This document shows positions 19,364 to 32,900 of a stretch of DNA of 52,509 nucleotides, piece after piece (positions within the stretch are counted from its first letter, which is position 1; the number at the start of each line of letters is the position of its first letter). Location of the stretch: positions 1 through 52,509 of IMG/VR virus record IMGVR_UViG_3300009124_000019. One strand, 5' to 3'. The position numbers and the translations under genes are program-made. Below the pieces are notes generated by a model, which was given only the letters and a program-made list of their open reading frames with translations, was not told the origin of the DNA and made no database searches. The stretch comes from a virus.

Positions 19364-20952
19364 GTGCCATCGAAGGTTTGTGCCGTCGAATCCATTGTAC
19401 TAGATGTGCTATCAAATCTATTCTGAAGACTTCCACCACCGCCAGATCCTGCCACAGTCAATGTAACTGGGTTGGAATCGAGTGGGGAGTTTGATGCTCT
19501 TCTATCTAAAGGCACACCCAAAGGTCCGATCAGACGGACTCGATACTTATAACCAGTCATGTAAGCAAGACCAGTTACTTGATATTCATTAGATGTAGCG
19601 CCAGTGATAGCAGCAAACGCGAAACCTCCATCAGTAGATCTGTACCATTGATATCCAATGGGTCCGTTTTCTGGAGAGATCTCTGCTTGAATAGTAAAGG
19701 TTGCAGTTTCTCCAACATTGATAGTTGCATTTTGTGGTTGCAACGTAATCTGTATTGTTGGAAGAGGGGGTGCTTCTCCACCACCACCACCTGGATCGGG
19801 AGGTGTTACTGTTGATGTGGTAAACGTAGTGTCGATAGTTTCTCTAGTTGTCAATCCCATGATGTATGGGAATGTAGGAGCATCTACATTCTCAGGATCA
19901 ACTGTCATAAAGTATGCATATGTCCCATTAGGATACTCTGGGGTTACACAAAATCTACCATTATGATAGTCAAGGTCCCCAGACCCCTCAATGTATTCCC
20001 AGTCCTGTATGAGGGACCCTGGAGGGGGATTCTGTAAGGTATTACCATATGCAGGTCTACCATCGACCTCAGTGGATTTAGTGCTATATGAGCTTTGCAT
20101 TGTGACAATGCCACTCAGATTATCCCAAGGAGTTGTATACCCATAAGGTCCATAGATTGGGAATCCATCAAATGCAACACCAACCATTTTGGAATGTCCA
20201 TCAGGATGTCTGATGTTGTTTCCATTATATTGTGTAGTGCCATAATAATCATTGTATGCTGCCATGACAGAATTCGTCTTCCAGCAATCTAGGAAGTGTG
20301 AATCATGTACATGGTATACACCCGTTTGCTCTGGGTGACCACCACAAACATCATCGCCAAAATCTACTGGAGATCCCTCAAAGTGTGCATTCCAACTGAA
20401 TCCTGATGGTGGGTTACCACCAGCACCAGCACTTGGATTAAAAATTGCAACACCATTTGATGCAACACCAATATTGCCAAGAGGAGTTAAACCTCTACCA
20501 TTTCGTTGATCGTAATACTCATATGTGCCAGTCGTTAGAGATTCTTGATCTCTCATAATCAAATCAAGACGATCATCTGTTGCTAACCAACACTCATCTT
20601 CAACAGATGTAAAGGTAGTACCTTTATAGAGAAACATTCTCTTGATACCATCACTAAAGACAAACAGAAGACGATCTCCTACTTTAATCTCATCGTTAAA
20701 CAGAGTATTGTCTGCATTGGAGATGTCAATAGACCTAATAAAACCGTCCTGATTCCAGGTATTAGTATCAAACGTCCTAGAGATACCAAACGTCCCACCA
20801 CGATAATAGAAGTCGTGATCGAAGTCCTGCTCCTGGACTGTATTTGGATTGTTGGAGTTTGGAAACGTACCATACCCCACAGGGTCTGGCAGTCCATCTG
20901 CCGACACCGTGAGGATTTTGGTAGCGTCGTTATAACTGGCGGTTGCAGTCAT
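19360..20952 (-). CDS. YHYH-domain protein with C-terminal Ig-like domain (530 aa)
   Basis: Residues about 200-355 form a YHYH-type domain: GGHPEQTGVYHVHDSHFLDC, then MVGVAFDGFPIYGPYGY, and further on DLDYHNGRFCVTPEYPNGTY with YFMTVDPE. Around residue 400 a poly-Gly/Pro linker (PPDPGGGGGEAPPLP) leads into an Ig-like domain of about 100 residues (QPQNATINVGETATFTIQAE; GYQWYRSTDG; YKYRVRL). The first 190 residues contain beta-rich sequence with no firm match. The protein probably sits in the baseplate or fibre network, as YHYH proteins are frequent in cyanophage virions; the biochemical role of YHYH is not known to me. It shares both modules with the giant gp7 just upstream. A late-promoter-like box is only 11 bp from the ATG. 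Confidence 0.88.
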   Translation of the reverse strand: MTATASYNDATKILTVSADGLPDPVGYGTFPNSNNPNTVQEQDFDHDFYYRGGTFGISRTFDTNTWNQDGFIRSIDISNADNTLFNDEIKVGDRLLFVFSDGIKRMFLYKGTTFTSVEDECWLATDDRLDLIMRDQESLTTGTYEYYDQRNGRGLTPLGNIGVASNGVAIFNPSAGAGGNPPSGFSWNAHFEGSPVDFGDDVCGGHPEQTGVYHVHDSHFLDCWKTNSVMAAYNDYYGTTQYNGNNIRHPDGHSKMVGVAFDGFPIYGPYGYTTPWDNLSGIVTMQSSYSTKSTEVDGRPAYGNTLQNPPPGSLIQDWEYIEGSGDLDYHNGRFCVTPEYPNGTYAYFMTVDPENVDAPTFPYIMGLTTRETIDTTFTTSTVTPPDPGGGGGEAPPLPTIQITLQPQNATINVGETATFTIQAEISPENGPIGYQWYRSTDGGFAFAAITGATSNEYQVTGLAYMTGYKYRVRLIGPLGVPLDRRASNSPLDSNPVTLTVAGSGGGGSLQNRFDSTSSTMDSTAQTFDGT

Positions 20953-20962
20953 CTTTTTACTT

Positions 20963-20970
20963 TTATTTAG
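20963..20970 (-). promoter_or_regulatory. Possible late promoter (CTAAATAA) overlapping the gp7 stop codon
   Basis: The minus strand reads CTAAATAA, using the TAA stop of the giant gp7, 11 bp upstream of the 530-aa ATG. If the start site is the usual 6-7 bp downstream, the leader would be only about 4 nt. It may therefore be a leaderless start or a chance match. Confidence 0.4.
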
Positions 20971-23900
20971 TTGTCGTCGAAGATCATTGTTGGATTAAAT
21001 CCAACGAGGACAGTTGCACCAGTCTGGACCGACAGGATTGCCGACAGTGAGTAGACAGGTGTCGCACCCGCTGCCGTGATAGCAACGCGATATTCATCGC
21101 CATCGTCAGATTGAGCAGCGTTATTAGTAGAGTATGTTGCCTGGTTAGCACCAATGATGTTGGACCAGGTTTGAGTGCCATACTCCTTCTTCTGCCACTG
21201 GTAGTTGAGAGTCTGACCGTTATTCACGTTGCCAACCACTGTGAATGCAGCATTCTGCCCCTGGTTGACCGTCACGTTGACAGGATCTTGAGTGATTGCA
21301 ATTGTGCCAGCAACAATGCCGCTACCACCGCCACCACCTTGATTTTCAGGTGCGAAGATATCAAGACCACCGTTAATTGGCGTGCCTTCAGGTGCCACAT
21401 AGTCATCAGGGACCACAGACTCAACATCCACAACAGGAGTCTTGTAATCTGTGCCAGGAGTCTTCACATCAATGCGTGTGATACCCATCAGTGCCTTGAT
21501 ACGAGCGTCAAATCCAGTAGAGGAGATAACGTCAACGTTGGGGCGAGAGGTATAACCATCACCAGGATTGGTGAGGATTGCACTTGTCAATTGACCCTTA
21601 GTCACTTCAGAGATTGCTGCAGCATTACGACCCTTAACGGATCCAGTATATTCAAAGGTGATTAGTGAGTTGGAAGATTCAATCAGAGCAACGTCACGAG
21701 CGAATTCTTCACCATCAATCTCAAGTCTGTCACCCGATTCCACAGGAGGCACAACGGTTGCAGCGATCACGTCAGTGTCAGATCCAATATAAGAGAATCC
21801 AACGAAGGTTGATCCTGCGCGAGGTACTTCAGCGAAGATGACACGAGAACCAACGATCTCATATGCAACGCCAGGTTCCTGAATGATACCGTTGAGTGAA
21901 ACAATGATGTTGTTTTCTGGGCGAATCACGTTAGAAGAAACACCTTCAGTCAGTGTCAGTGAGTAGAAGAGACCGTCACGCTTGAGGTTGAAGGACGAGC
22001 GCAAGGAGTCAAACTCGAAGCTGATATCGTCCATCTGACGGAGTTTACCAACATAGTAACCAACGAATTCAGATCCAATCTCAGGAGGCTCAGAGAAGTT
22101 AATCTTGTCAGAGAATGCAACGTAGGAGTTGTTACCGCCAGGAGGTTGCAGGATACCGTTGACGAAGATGAGCATGTGACCAGCGGGATCTGGGAAGTAT
22201 GCTTCACCATTGCTAATCGTGAGATCAAACTGTGTCTGCTCACCATCGAAACCACGGAAGTAGCGATCAACGCGACCTTCAAGCGTGCGTGCAGAAGAAA
22301 CTGCACCACCCCATCCGTAGTCGGAGATAACGGACATGTTATCAACAAAGTCACCAACTGCATTTTCAACCCAGACAGTTGCTGTGATACCTTGCTGCTC
22401 GATAGCAGCCACGCGCCCGTAGGATGTATATCCAACATCCAAGTAACTAACAACGTTAGCGTAGATTGTTGGGAAGTTAGATCCAATATCCAGTTTACCG
22501 ATGTTGTTATTTGGATTACTAACAGCAGTAATCCCTTCACCCGTGCCCACGGGGATGAGGTTTGCAATAAACAGACGATGAATTCCGAAGTTAGGATCTG
22601 CAGGATCTGCGTTGAGTCCGTTAATGTACTGTGTAACCGTGGCACGGAAACCAGGATCTTTCAGTGTAGTGCCCTGCAGGAGGACAATCTCATCGCCCAC
22701 TCGGAATGTGTCAGAGATGCCTGTATCAATGATTGTAGTGCCCAATTCCAACTGATAGACGTTGGTGCCATGGATGTACTGATTCAGTTGCAGTTGTGTG
22801 CCTGAGATACCCTTAATATCAAGGATATAGTCAGTAACGCTACCGTAGATAACATCACCAGTATTCCAAGCGTTAGTAATCGTTTCAACATCAATTGTGA
22901 TACGACCACCACTGTTACCAGTCAGAGATCCAGACTTATTCTGATAGTCATAGGCGAATGCCTCAACTGAAGAATCCTTATCAAACAACCAGTCACCCTG
23001 AGCAAAATCACCAGCACCAATGTTAATTAGCATTCTGTCACTGGAAGCAGTAACCACAGCAGTAGCGCCAGTAATAGCACCTTCAAGTGTATCTCCAACA
23101 GAGATAGTACCTTGCTCATCAATAAGATTCAGGAAAGTGATTCCATCGTTATCTGTTTCAGTTGATTGGAGTAGAATGCCCTTATTGGTATTAGATCCTG
23201 AGACAAAGATCTCTTCTCCATTCTGGAAGTTGCCATAAACTCCCAAGACAGATGAGACATTGTTGACTTCATAACGTGTGAAGAGGCGATGGATTTCTGC
23301 ATCATTTCTATCAATTCTACCAACCTCAGAGTAAGACTCTGATGTAGATCCGAAGATAACGTCAGCAGGATTGAAACCACCTTGAATAGGTGTCTGAGAA
23401 GGATCGCTAGGATACGAAATTGTATTTCTAGAAATACCACTTCTTCTAGTGATTGCGAAGATTTGTGCTCCAGTATTCGCAGTATCAATGGTAACTTCTC
23501 TGAATCTACCATCATGGATATAATGAGCACCAATTTCAAACCACTGTGCAGTTGCAGTAATCACATACCAGTAAGTCTGCTTAGCGAAACCTGCCAAAGA
23601 AGTCTGAGATGCAGGGATATATTGCAGAATGTCACCACGGCGGAAGCTGTTGGTGCGGTTAATTCTAACTCTGTATTCTGCACGATCAAATCCAGTATCA
23701 ATCAGAGGCGTAAGTACAACCAGTGCGGGGTCTGTGTTGTAATCAACACCCATTTCATATTGGGTGCTAAGATTCTGGACATCACTGGAAGCGATAAACG
23801 TAACACTACCCTCAGTTGGGAATTGAGAAGTTTCTAATGAGTATTCAACGTTATTCAGTGAAGAATCAATAATGAATTCAGATGCTTCTCTATTGTAATC

Positions 23901-26900
23901 TAAACGATATGGGAGAGTATATGTGGTGTAATTTGCCCAAGCAGGATCAGTAGTCAACATATACAGAGCACTCTTTGTGTATTCTCTAATACGAGTGGTT
24001 GCATAAATCAGATGAGATCTCAACACATCTTGGAATGCGATGAAGTTGCCTTCCCCGTCAAACCATGTTTGAATCAACTTGAATGCACCAGCATTGCCAC
24101 CAGTTACCATGTCGTAACGAATTGCCTTAGTAATATCCAGGCAGAAGTCAACTGTCATGTTGGTGGCACCATAATATGACACCGTTGAATCATATGCTCT
24201 CGTTGCAATTGCGTTATCATTAAACAACAGCATGTTGGCAATTTGCTTATCGCCATATGTGCCACCACCCAAAGTGGTAGTCATTAGATCAAAGAGAGTA
24301 TCTAGAGTCGAGAATACAACAGCACAAGTACCTGCTTGGTATTCGGTGTTTGTATAAACATCCTGTCTAGTAGTCCTAACAATACTGGAGAGTGCATTGC
24401 TATTGTTATTCGCAGCCTCTTCAATTGTGCTAATCACAATATCCATGAGCGTATCGATAGACGATGCGACATTGGGGCAAGTGAAATTCCAAGTACCTTC
24501 GCCGTCTAGACCACCATTGCTGTAATCATATTGAGTATTAAGATCTCTCCAAACAGTGTCAGGAGTGTACTTAACAGGCCAAATGATAGGAAGATCTGCT
24601 ATCTGATTGTTAACGTTACTAGGAGTGCTAATAGCATCAGTGATCACTTGCATCAGATCATCGATTTCTTGCTCAACATCAACGGTCTCATTATTGGTAT
24701 AAGCGGGATCGACCAGACGACCTCTGTAGTAATCCATGGTAGAGGTTGTATATCCCCATGCTGCGGTAGTTTCACCAGAGCAAACGTTTACTGCCGCCCC
24801 AGCGAAAGTGCCATCATCACCACCAGACCAAAGACCAGTGCCTTCACCCAGACCAGTATTTGTTGCTCCAGGAGTTACACCTTCAGCAATGAATTCACCA
24901 TCAATCCACCAGCGGACACGACCAGGACCAGTAGCAGCATTACCACCAACTCTGATTTCCCAAACGATTTCGTGCTCATTGCCATCGAAATATGCACTCA
25001 GAGTAGAGATGGGCACATCCACCAGTGCAAGACCAGTATCGGTGTAAGACGTAGTGCCACCAGCATAAGAAGTGCCACCATCACCTGCACGGAATCTCCA
25101 ATAAGTGCCGCTATCTCTAATACCAAACCAAGATCCATAACCGCTATCACCGCCTTCCCAGAGGAGTCCATCAGCAGGTGTGCCATTAGGAAGAATAGTG
25201 GTGCAACGTCCAACAAAGTCCTCACCAGTCGTCATGCCATTGGACGATGGGTTGGCATTGTTAATATCAACTGTGTTGTTTGTAAACGAGCGGGTAATAA
25301 TATTATTGAAGTTTGCCAGATCGATACCGTTTGTTTGGTCGGAAGGACGCAGTTGGTTAGTGGGTTTCTTAGTTGCATCGAAGAATCTTTGAGCAACGCC
25401 ATAACCAGCATTATCGGTAATGATCTGATCCTTCAATGCACGCTTCGCGAGGTCGCGTGCTCTATTCAGAATCCAATTGGTCTCAGTAGCTTGAGATGTG
25501 ACGTGCTGCAGATTACCACTGTAATTCACATAGAATTCAGCAGCGTACTGCATCCAGTTGTTACCACCATACTTCAAGTTGAAGACAAGGGATCTCAGGA
25601 TATCCGTAACATCATGGACACAATTGATATTGCCGCCAGGGATAGTTAAACCTGGATATTGGACAATGCCGTCATATACTGCTTGCTCAGCAATATAACG
25701 AATGTTACCGTCAATTGCATCTGCTGTATCTTTGTAAAGAGCAATACGAGGATTTTGCTCATATGATTGGACTGGTGAGATACCAGGATCATTACCCTCG
25801 ATATAATCTCTACCAAAACCATTACGCATGGTCAGGGTCAACAAATCTCTAACGATCTTATAGACAGTTACAGATGCTTCCCACTCAGACTCAATATGTC
25901 TTAGAGAATTGTTTTCTGGCTCAATGTACAACTCTGCAGCATCCCAAATCCTTTCATTGCAGTTATAGATCATGTCATGCATGATAGCGTCAATGATGCC
26001 TATAACGTCATCAACACAATTTTGAGATCCGCCAGGAATTTCAAAAGTAGCATACTTAGACATGTCATTCATAATCTCAACTGCTTCTCTAGCAATGAGC
26101 TGTTTATTATTTCTAATCGCTTCATATGCGTTATAGAAATAATTCCAATTACTTACTTGATCCTGTGGCCAACCTTCAGTATCAACAGTAATAGTATCGT
26201 CACGATATGCAGATCTAGTTGTATAGAGAGGAGCGTAGTAATCTCCATTTTGTGTCCAAGCAGGAGCACCCAAATCTGCAGAAACTTCACCAGGAGAAAG
26301 CAGCATGTTGTTTGCTGCCTTTTGGCAAAGGAATTTTGTAAATTCAAATGCATCCAGCATTGGATTCAATTCATGCTCAACATGCAGAATGTTATTTTGA
26401 GAATCCAAATATTGATCAATGATTGCCTCGGTGTTATAAGTACCACCAGTGCAGAGATCGCCAATGATTGCAGGAATAATGTGATCCTTGATATCACTCT
26501 CACAACCTGCTTGACCAGTGCCAGGGAATACCAACATTTCGGTATCGGTGCCACCCAAGTTAATCGTATATTTCGTCTTAATGTATTCTGCAGTCTCTTC
26601 TGCAATGTAAGCGCGGTTTTTCCAAATAAGGACACCAGCATCTTTGTTGCCATTAGGTGTTGGTGCAAGTACTTGGAGCAATTCATCACCAAGAGATTGA
26701 ATTTCATCAAGGATTGTTTGAGATGCAGGACTGGAGAAGTTGTTGGGGATTCTCAGTCTCTGGGTATAAATTCCAGACAAATCTGTGCTGGTTGTTGTGA
26801 TAACATCCTTAACGATTGTGAATGCCTCATCCCAGGTATACAGAGTTTGGAGAATCTCGTTACCAACGTGCTTCAGTTTGCCTGATGCCTCAAGGTAAGT

Positions 26901-29900
26901 ACGAGCGGTATACAGTGTATGGTAGTTACCACCTTCTCTAAGGTCTTTGACCAGTGCAGAGATGATGTAATCTTTCGTATCTCTAATACAGTAGTTGGTG
27001 CCACCGTAAGAATTAGTAGCAGGATCATCACCAGGCATGGTGAAGTCGGGGAATTGTAACTTCATTCTTCCGACTGCTTCTTCAGCAATCCATGCATCAT
27101 TCAGATCGATAATATCAGCACATGCGCGTGCTTCTGCCCTTCCAAGGTCAACATCCTTAATGATTGCAAACTTGTCAGTGTAATTGACTTCCTTAATCGC
27201 TGCTGCTGAAGATTTCTGACCAGTAAAGGTTGCATAAACTTCAGTGGTAGACAAGATAAAGGGTGCCTCACCATCAAGACCAAAGACGATCTGATCATCT
27301 GTATAGTCGATCTGAGTAGGAGGTGTAAAGGCGGTATTGAAGTCTGCTTCACCCTTCTTGACAACAACGTTATCCATAACACCAGCAAACTGGTTAGCAG
27401 CGTTGAAGTCAGCACCAACATAAAGACCTGCATAAGGATAGTCATTGGTATCAACATAGTTACTACCAATCTGAGCACCATCCAGATAGACCTGAGTCAC
27501 ACCTTGAGATCTAACAACCGCAATGTGATACCAAGTTGTATCGGACAAAGTGCCACCACTAATCAATTGGGTAGTGCCGTTGTAAAGTTGGACTGCACCA
27601 GCAGAGGAGACTACAACTCTCAGACCAGCATCTACGACACGACGCATATCAAACAGATGTTGAGTTGTGCCAACAGCATCTAAGTACACCCATCCTTGAA
27701 TAGTAAATTCTTCAGTGCCAAAGGCAAAATCATAACTTTCAGGTGCTACCAGATAACCATTAGATGGGAATTTAACTGCTTTACTACCAGACAATTCTGC
27801 CTTCTTAGTGACGACAGTCTGAGTAACGTTGTTTTGGTTTGCCAGTCTAGAGTTAGTCAGATACTCACCAATCTGGAAACTACCTGTAATAACTTCAGCA
27901 AAGATCCACTTAAGACCAGCATTTGCACCAATGGCATCGAAGATTGCACCAGAGGTAACGCCTGTGATTTGATCACCAGTGATGAAGAGACCCGAAGACT
28001 TATCCTTATAACCCAGTTTCGTTGTGCGGATTGTCTCACCGTCAACAAATGTACCATCACTGACAGATGCCAGAGCATTGACATTAGCAAGGTTGCCAGC
28101 AGCAATCGCTACAGTAGGAATATCAGTAAGAGTAGCAATATAAGACTGGACATCAGCACAATTGGTGATCAGTTGATTGCTACCACTTGAGTAGTTGGCA
28201 TCATAGGTATGACCAGGAGCAGTGCCACCATAGGAAGCAGGATCATAGATGATGTCTAGATCCTTACCATACAGCAGGTTGTTGATTGCTCTATATGCCA
28301 GGTCACGGATCTTCTCGAAGACAGTGATTGACTCAGCAGTTTCACCAACCAGACCATTGGTCAGGGGAGCACCAGAATTATCAAAGTATGACTTAGTAAA
28401 TTCAACAATATTGAAGTTACCACCTTGTGCAACATCATTTGCAATAGCATCGATAAAGAAACCAGCATCACGACGACACTTGATCTGACCAGGAGAATAA
28501 GTACCTAGTTGCTCATCAGGCAACTCAGTCAGGTTGGAGATGGTCAGTGCTTCATCAACAATCTCCCAGAGGGTAGTGATTGCTGCTTGGACATCAGAGC
28601 AACCATCAGGATCAGTATTATCGACATTACTACCAGGTGTGCCATAATCATCGTTAGGTGATTGGTCAGCAGTAATAGTCAGATCTTGATATGCAGTATA
28701 AGTAGTGCCTGCATCGGGACCATACTGTGCGACATAGGTGCCACTCAGGTTATTTGTGATAGCGGACAGCATATAGTCCTTAACTTTCTCGTATGCAAAA
28801 CGAGTTTCAAGAGTCTCGCCATCGACATAAACCAGTTGACCATTTGCATCAAAATACTGTTGGGTAAACTTACGAATGTAAACGTTACCACCACGATAGA
28901 TATCAGCACCCATGGACTCCATGAAGATTTCCATGTCACGCTTACACTTAGCGGGATTGGGATCAGTGAAGAGGGGATACTGAGTCTTCATGTCATCGTA
29001 TGCCTTAGCAGCGATGTACTCTCTATTCAACTGGATGAAGCGATGTGCGTCAGCAAATCTACTCCACTCATTAGTCTGGATATCTCCAGGATAGTAGAAG
29101 TCAGGATGCTGCACAACAATTTCTGCATCACCCCAATCAATCAGCAACTGCTTATTATCTTTGATGCGATTGGAAGCATCATAGAATCTATTACCAGCAG
29201 TGCCATGATAAGTAGAAACTGCATTACCATAATTGACTCTCTTATTGAGGATTTGATCACCCTTGCTGAAGTTACCATTTGCAAGTTGGGTATATTCAAC
29301 TTCAGTGCTTCTAACTCTCTCAAAATCAAGGAAGTCTGCGTTAATTCTATTGCTAGAATCATTCAGTACGGTTGGAGTGATTGAAGACTTGGATATATCA
29401 TCCAGGATGACGTTGGGGTTAGTGATACTAACTTCACGCTCAAACAGCAAACCGTAGAATGTAGATCCAGGGTTAATGATCAATTCATCAACCAGATCAC
29501 CAGTTGCAGGATCCTGATAAGGTGCAATAAAGGTAATTTGACCCGCAATCTTAGAAGACGCTGAGTAAATAAACTCATTAAGTTTCAGATTAAAGATACC
29601 AGTCTCAAACCGAGCAGTACCTGAAGTCTTACTAAGGACAACCGTGTCACTAATAACACCTTGATCATCGATGTTGGTCTCTTCAATAAGTGCAGTGTCG
29701 CCATTCAAGTTAGTGATTGATTCACCAAACTCAAAGATAGTTGGGGTATTGAGTTGCTCAACAGAGAAGATCAAACCAGAGAATAGAGTGCCACGAGTAA
29801 TCTCTTCATTCAGATTAAATGTACCACCAACCAAGTTGATAACATCAATATGAGTCGTGCCAGAGTCGATAACAGTAGCAACAACGTCGCTATCTGCACC

Positions 29901-32900
29901 TTGGACTTGCTGACCTAATGTTGGGAAGATACCAAAGTTTGCAGGACCTGCCTGACCAGAATATAAAGTAATTCTGTAAATTGGTGTAGGTGTAACACGA
30001 ATTTCTCTATAGTTGACTCTAGAAGCAGGTTTAGGTGGCTCGCTAAACACAATATTGCCACCAACAATCTGATAAGAAACGCCAGGTGCCTGAATCACAC
30101 CGTTGATGGTAATCATCAACTGATTCTGTTGGACGATAGTTTGCTCATTTTCAACGGTAAGTGGGAATTGCTTATCAATACCGTTAAATCGAGGTGAGAT
30201 ATCATCAAGTTTCTTCACGATAGAGGTCAAGATTTCCTCAGAGGAAGTCAGACGCTTTTTACGGAAAAGTACTTCAGTGTTGTTGTAATCGGTGTAGATT
30301 GGTTGTGCAGCACCAAAAGATGTGATTTGGTTGACGTTGGAGTAGTTATTGATGTTAACTTCCTTCGTAAACTCAGTGCCAACCTTTCTGCCAGAGATAT
30401 CCTTACCACCACTCAATTGCAACTGTCCAAACATGTTGAAACCAGCAGGGTGGTTGTTTTCCAACAATTGAGTCTTCCATTCCGTAATAGGAATTTCAGA
30501 CTTAACCACATAGGAGTAATTCTGATAGAAGTAGGAATCTTGCAGTTTTTGGACAATCTCGGAAGGTTTACCAACGTCATCGGTAAACTTACCAGGAGTC
30601 TTAGTCAGAGATCCGATATTGAGCACACCACGAGCAATACTCAGGTTATCGATAATACCAGACGCTTTAGAGATACTTCCACTAACCTGCTCACCTTGCT
30701 TCCAATCACCTTCGTAATCAACGATCTTAAGAATCTTAGGACCGATCTGCCAACCAGTATTTGTAGAAACGATACCAGTTGCAGTTGCTTGCTCCACACT
30801 TGGTCCTTGGAAGACTTCTTCACCAGCAAGGAAGCGAGATGTTGCAACAACTGCCTCAGCAGCACCACCAAACACTTCAGTAAGAAGTACTTGACGACCA
30901 CTACCTTGAGTCAAGAATGTGATGTAATCACCTGCTTGTGCTGCTTGTAAAGTCAGTGCAAAACGCAATTGGTCAGATTCCAGTGAGTTTTGGTTACCTG
31001 CAATCGCATAATAGACCTGACCACCAACCAGAGAGGTCAAACCTGCACTAGATGGTTTAGGCAATTCGCCAAGTGTAGTACCTACATTATCTGCTCGGAA
31101 TGTAACCTCTGCACCAGTCGTAATGCCGTGAGGGAAGTTAAACTGCAGATAGTTGAGGTCAAGGTTGACAACGTAGTTAAACTCAGACTTCAGGGTGACT
31201 GTAGGCTCGGATGAGTATCCAGCACCAGGATTCTTAATCAGAATCTCACTAAGTCGGTTGTTTTTGACAACAGCAACTGCATCAGCACCAGATCCACCAC
31301 CACCTTCAATAACAACTGCAGGAGTCGAAGTATAACCGCTACCAGGATTAGTAATCTTGATTTCAGTAAGAATCGAAGTATTGAAGAGTTGGAGGTTGAC
31401 TGGGAAAGTAATTTCGGGTTTCAGAGTGTAATCGTGTGAATATCCGAAACCAAACTCATTATTCTTCAGTCTCTTGATCTTACCGATGTTTCTACCTGTC
31501 AAGAAGACTGATGCACCACTACCTTCACTAGGAATGACGACTTGGACAGCACCACCAGATCCAGCAAGTGTTGGTCCAAGAATACCAGGAATAGCGTCAA
31601 CATCAATGCTAGCAAAGGTATATCCTTTACCAGGATCACTTACTGATACGTCTCCAAGGGCACCAGACCCAGTTTCTTCATCTAAGAGTACTGTGAGGAT
31701 TGCTTTACCACCTTCACCGTCTCCATCGATAGGCACATCATAATAGATGCCAGGAGCGTATTCTGTGCCACCATCAACGATGAGAATCTTCTCAATTTGA
31801 CGGAAGGATGCAATATCAGAGATGATAGGCAGTTTCTTATAGAATCCACCAGGAGAAACCAACTGAATGCTGTTAATAGGACCAACTGCTCTTGTGGAAG
31901 TCGTAGAGTAGAAGGAATATGCATTTCCTTGATCATCGGATCCAATTTCAGCGTTTGCACGCTCAGGTTCTCTATTAAGTGGGAATTTGAATTCAGTATC
32001 ACTTACGATCTCAGAAATATTGAATCTACCTGCATATGGAGTAGAGATAACGTCAATAAACGAAGAATCGCCTACAGGAGAGTTAGATCCAATTCTAGAT
32101 GGGTCGAAGTAGTAAGAGATGTTAGTGACATCTCCCAATACCAGGAATTTGACAAATGGTGCTGCATTACCTGTAGCATCAATACCAGGAGTGCCTTCTC
32201 TAACAATATTATTGAAGGAATACTCCAATTTGTACTGATTGTCCTGAGAGAATGACAAATAGTAACCAAAGTTAGAAACATCAGATACATCGAAGTTGTA
32301 CTGGTGATTTCTAGTAAACAGAAGAGTAGGATGCTTAGCGTAGATGTTTACATTATTGATAGCATTCTGTGAGAATGCAGGATCGGAGACTGCTGTCGAT
32401 CTGATCTTAAATGTAAACTCTCTAGACCCAATAACCTTATCAACGAAGAATGATCCATTATATTGATCACCTTGGAATCCTTCAGTGAAGATAATATCAT
32501 TTTCGTTATAGAAGTGCTGACTATTGGAAGTACAATACACCAGATCAGTCCTACTCTGGGAAGATCTGATTATATCTTTTTCAAGACGTGCTGTAACACG
32601 AATCTTCTTAACCGATGCCAGACCAGAGATCCCAACAGACTTTTCATCTTCTGCCAAGCTAATATAATCTCCAGTAACGCTGATAACGTCATTGGGAATG
32701 AAAGAAGATCCAGGATGTGTCTCAAGAATCTGAATTTGATAGTTATCGCCCAGATTGAAAGGCATCAAACGAGAGTAGAGACTAATTGACTCACGAGTCT
32801 CGATGAATGTCCAGGTAACGTGACCGTCAGATGCATCTCCAGTGGTATGAGTTGGATGTGTTGTACCTGCAACACCACCTCCACCAACTGCAACTTCATA

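Noticed and set aside
24531-25649. 372-aa plus-strand frame
   Set aside because: It lies antisense within the Cys/GGN repeat part of gp7, has no promoter or Shine-Dalgarno, and its Ser/Ile/Asn-rich, Cys-scattered composition is that of a shadow frame.
25977-26885. 302-aa plus-strand frame
   Set aside because: Antisense to conserved gp7 repeats, no start signals, and low-quality composition.
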